Assembly: GCA_021780705.1 (NCBI GenBank)
Contig: JAJXYG010000028.1
Coordinates: 1-13,925, forward strand
Direction: 5' to 3'
DNA: 13,925 bases
Origin: Bacteroidota bacterium
GTDB lineage: Bacteria > Bacteroidota > Bacteroidia > Chitinophagales > Chitinophagaceae
The first letter of the stretch is position 1, and every line of letters begins with the position of its first letter. Below are positions 13,306 to 13,925 of this stretch, piece by piece. The notes under the pieces are model-generated. The model was not told where the DNA came from, did no database searches, and saw only the letters and a program-made list of their open reading frames with translations. The translations under genes were made by a program, and so were the position numbers.

Positions 13306-13925
13306 GTGAAGATTTACACGACGACATAGATGATATTTTCAGAAAGGGACTGGCAGGGCACTCTGATTTACCTGATGAAAGTATCTGGCAGAATATTGAC
13401 CGCTCCCTGGATAAGAACCGGGTAATTTCCATTTCTAGGAAATACCGAAAACTCAAATGGGCGGCAGCCGCGGTCCTGCTTTTTTCAGTAGGGATGGCCA
13501 TGTTTGCCATTCACTCCAATTTGAAAAGAAAGGAAGCTATGGTGGAACTGGATTCGATCAAAAAACATCTGGTCACACCAGCAGATTCCTTAACTGCGCC
13601 TACCAAGGTTTCCGAAGGCAGCAATCAACCTGGCAGCCAATTGAAGGCACTACCCGAAGACACATTTGCCAAAAACAATTTGCCTGCTTCTCAAAATATG
13701 GTGGCTCCCGCATCGAGGAACGCGGGCGCTTTGGCAGCTGTCCATGGCTCCACACAACCGGGGCTCCATTCTGGTAATGAAGCGATGGAGGGACAAGAAA
13801 GTACCTCTCAAAAAGCTTCTAGAAGCATGGTTGCCTCCAGCGTAAATCCGGGGAGCGCTTCTTCGGCTTCAAAAACTCATCACCAGAATCTCATGAACCC
13901 CACCCAGGCAGGTGCAGGACAACTG
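13302..13925 (+). CDS. Membrane protein, candidate anti-sigma factor (3' end beyond window)
   Basis: An open frame of 208 codons runs from ATG at 13302 to the window edge without a stop. The N-terminal part (about 1-46) is acidic, opening with MSEDLHDDIDDIFRKGL and including a DESIWQNID segment. One transmembrane helix follows (about 52-69, WAAAAVLLFSVGMAMFAI), then a long Ser/Ala/Gln/Pro-rich, low-complexity outer segment (about 85-208). This architecture, with a cytoplasmic start, one membrane pass and a periplasmic tail, suits an anti-sigma factor partner of the upstream ECF gene, and the ATGA overlap supports coupled synthesis. In Chitinophagaceae such proteins may end in an outer-membrane-type beta barrel, but that part is not in view. 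There is no zinc-binding HxxxCxxC motif in the visible N terminus, so it is not a classic ZAS-type anti-sigma factor. Function is inferred from context. Confidence 0.75.
   Translation, partial: MSEDLHDDIDDIFRKGLAGHSDLPDESIWQNIDRSLDKNRVISISRKYRKLKWAAAAVLLFSVGMAMFAIHSNLKRKEAMVELDSIKKHLVTPADSLTAPTKVSEGSNQPGSQLKALPEDTFAKNNLPASQNMVAPASRNAGALAAVHGSTQPGLHSGNEAMEGQESTSQKASRSMVASSVNPGSASSASKTHHQNLMNPTQAGAGQL

Noticed and set aside
13457..13777. 106-residue open frame overlapping the end of the window
   Set aside because: It is out of frame with the ATG at 13302 that overlaps the sigma factor stop and gives a coherent membrane protein; its translation looks random.

Overview
The window looks like chromosome from a member of the Bacteroidota, most likely a Chitinophagaceae-type bacterium. 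The evidence is a long-form IspH, a ClpC-type ATPase, a GIN-domain (DUF2807) beta-helix protein, PepSY-like repeat lipoproteins, a divergent LuxC-like acyl-CoA reductase/ferredoxin pair, weak or absent Shine-Dalgarno sequences, several TTG starts, and -7 boxes of the Bacteroidota type (TAnnTTTG). Taxonomy is inferred from protein character; no search was run. I see no phage, transposase, CRISPR array, tRNA, rRNA or defence system.

Layout. Bases 1-110 are GC-rich sequence (118 G/C among bases 1-180, about 66%) that matches nothing I can name and may be a contig-end artefact. It runs into the 3' part of a clpC-like gene (111-812), which is followed by a terminator and cmk (918-1607). ispH (1639-2871, minus) converges on cmk and diverges from a cytoplasmic GH13 glycosidase (2982-4262, plus). 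The glycosidase converges on a periplasmic HtrA/DegP protease (4330-5871, minus). A LuxC-type acyl-CoA reductase (6107-7102, minus) diverges from a 2[4Fe-4S] ferredoxin (7198-7545, plus). A small SnoaL/DUF4440-like lipoprotein follows (7653-8117), then ddl (8312-9298), a membrane-anchored three-PASTA protein (9350-10174) and a single-domain rhodanese (10187-10495). A GIN-domain exported protein (10706-11419, plus) converges on a three-repeat PepSY-like lipoprotein (11547-12470, minus). That lipoprotein diverges from an ECF sigma factor (12736-13305), which overlaps by four bases the start of a membrane protein that runs off the window (13302-13925) and is a candidate anti-sigma factor.

Functional themes. 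The window mixes housekeeping functions (protein quality control, nucleotide and isoprenoid metabolism, D-Ala-D-Ala synthesis) with an accessory cell-envelope and signalling block at the right end. Ddl and the PASTA protein are linked by their ligand: Ddl makes D-Ala-D-Ala and PASTA domains are known to bind peptidoglycan stems. The ECF sigma/membrane-protein pair and the divergent PepSY-like lipoprotein could form one envelope-sensing unit, but this is inference.

The most interesting non-coding signals are an interleaved (pseudoknot-geometry) pair of inverted repeats next to the ferredoxin promoter, a promoter-like element built into the ferredoxin terminator, and two structured inverted-repeat regions in front of the sigma factor, one of which brackets its likely -7 box. 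No gap between genes exceeds 300 bases.
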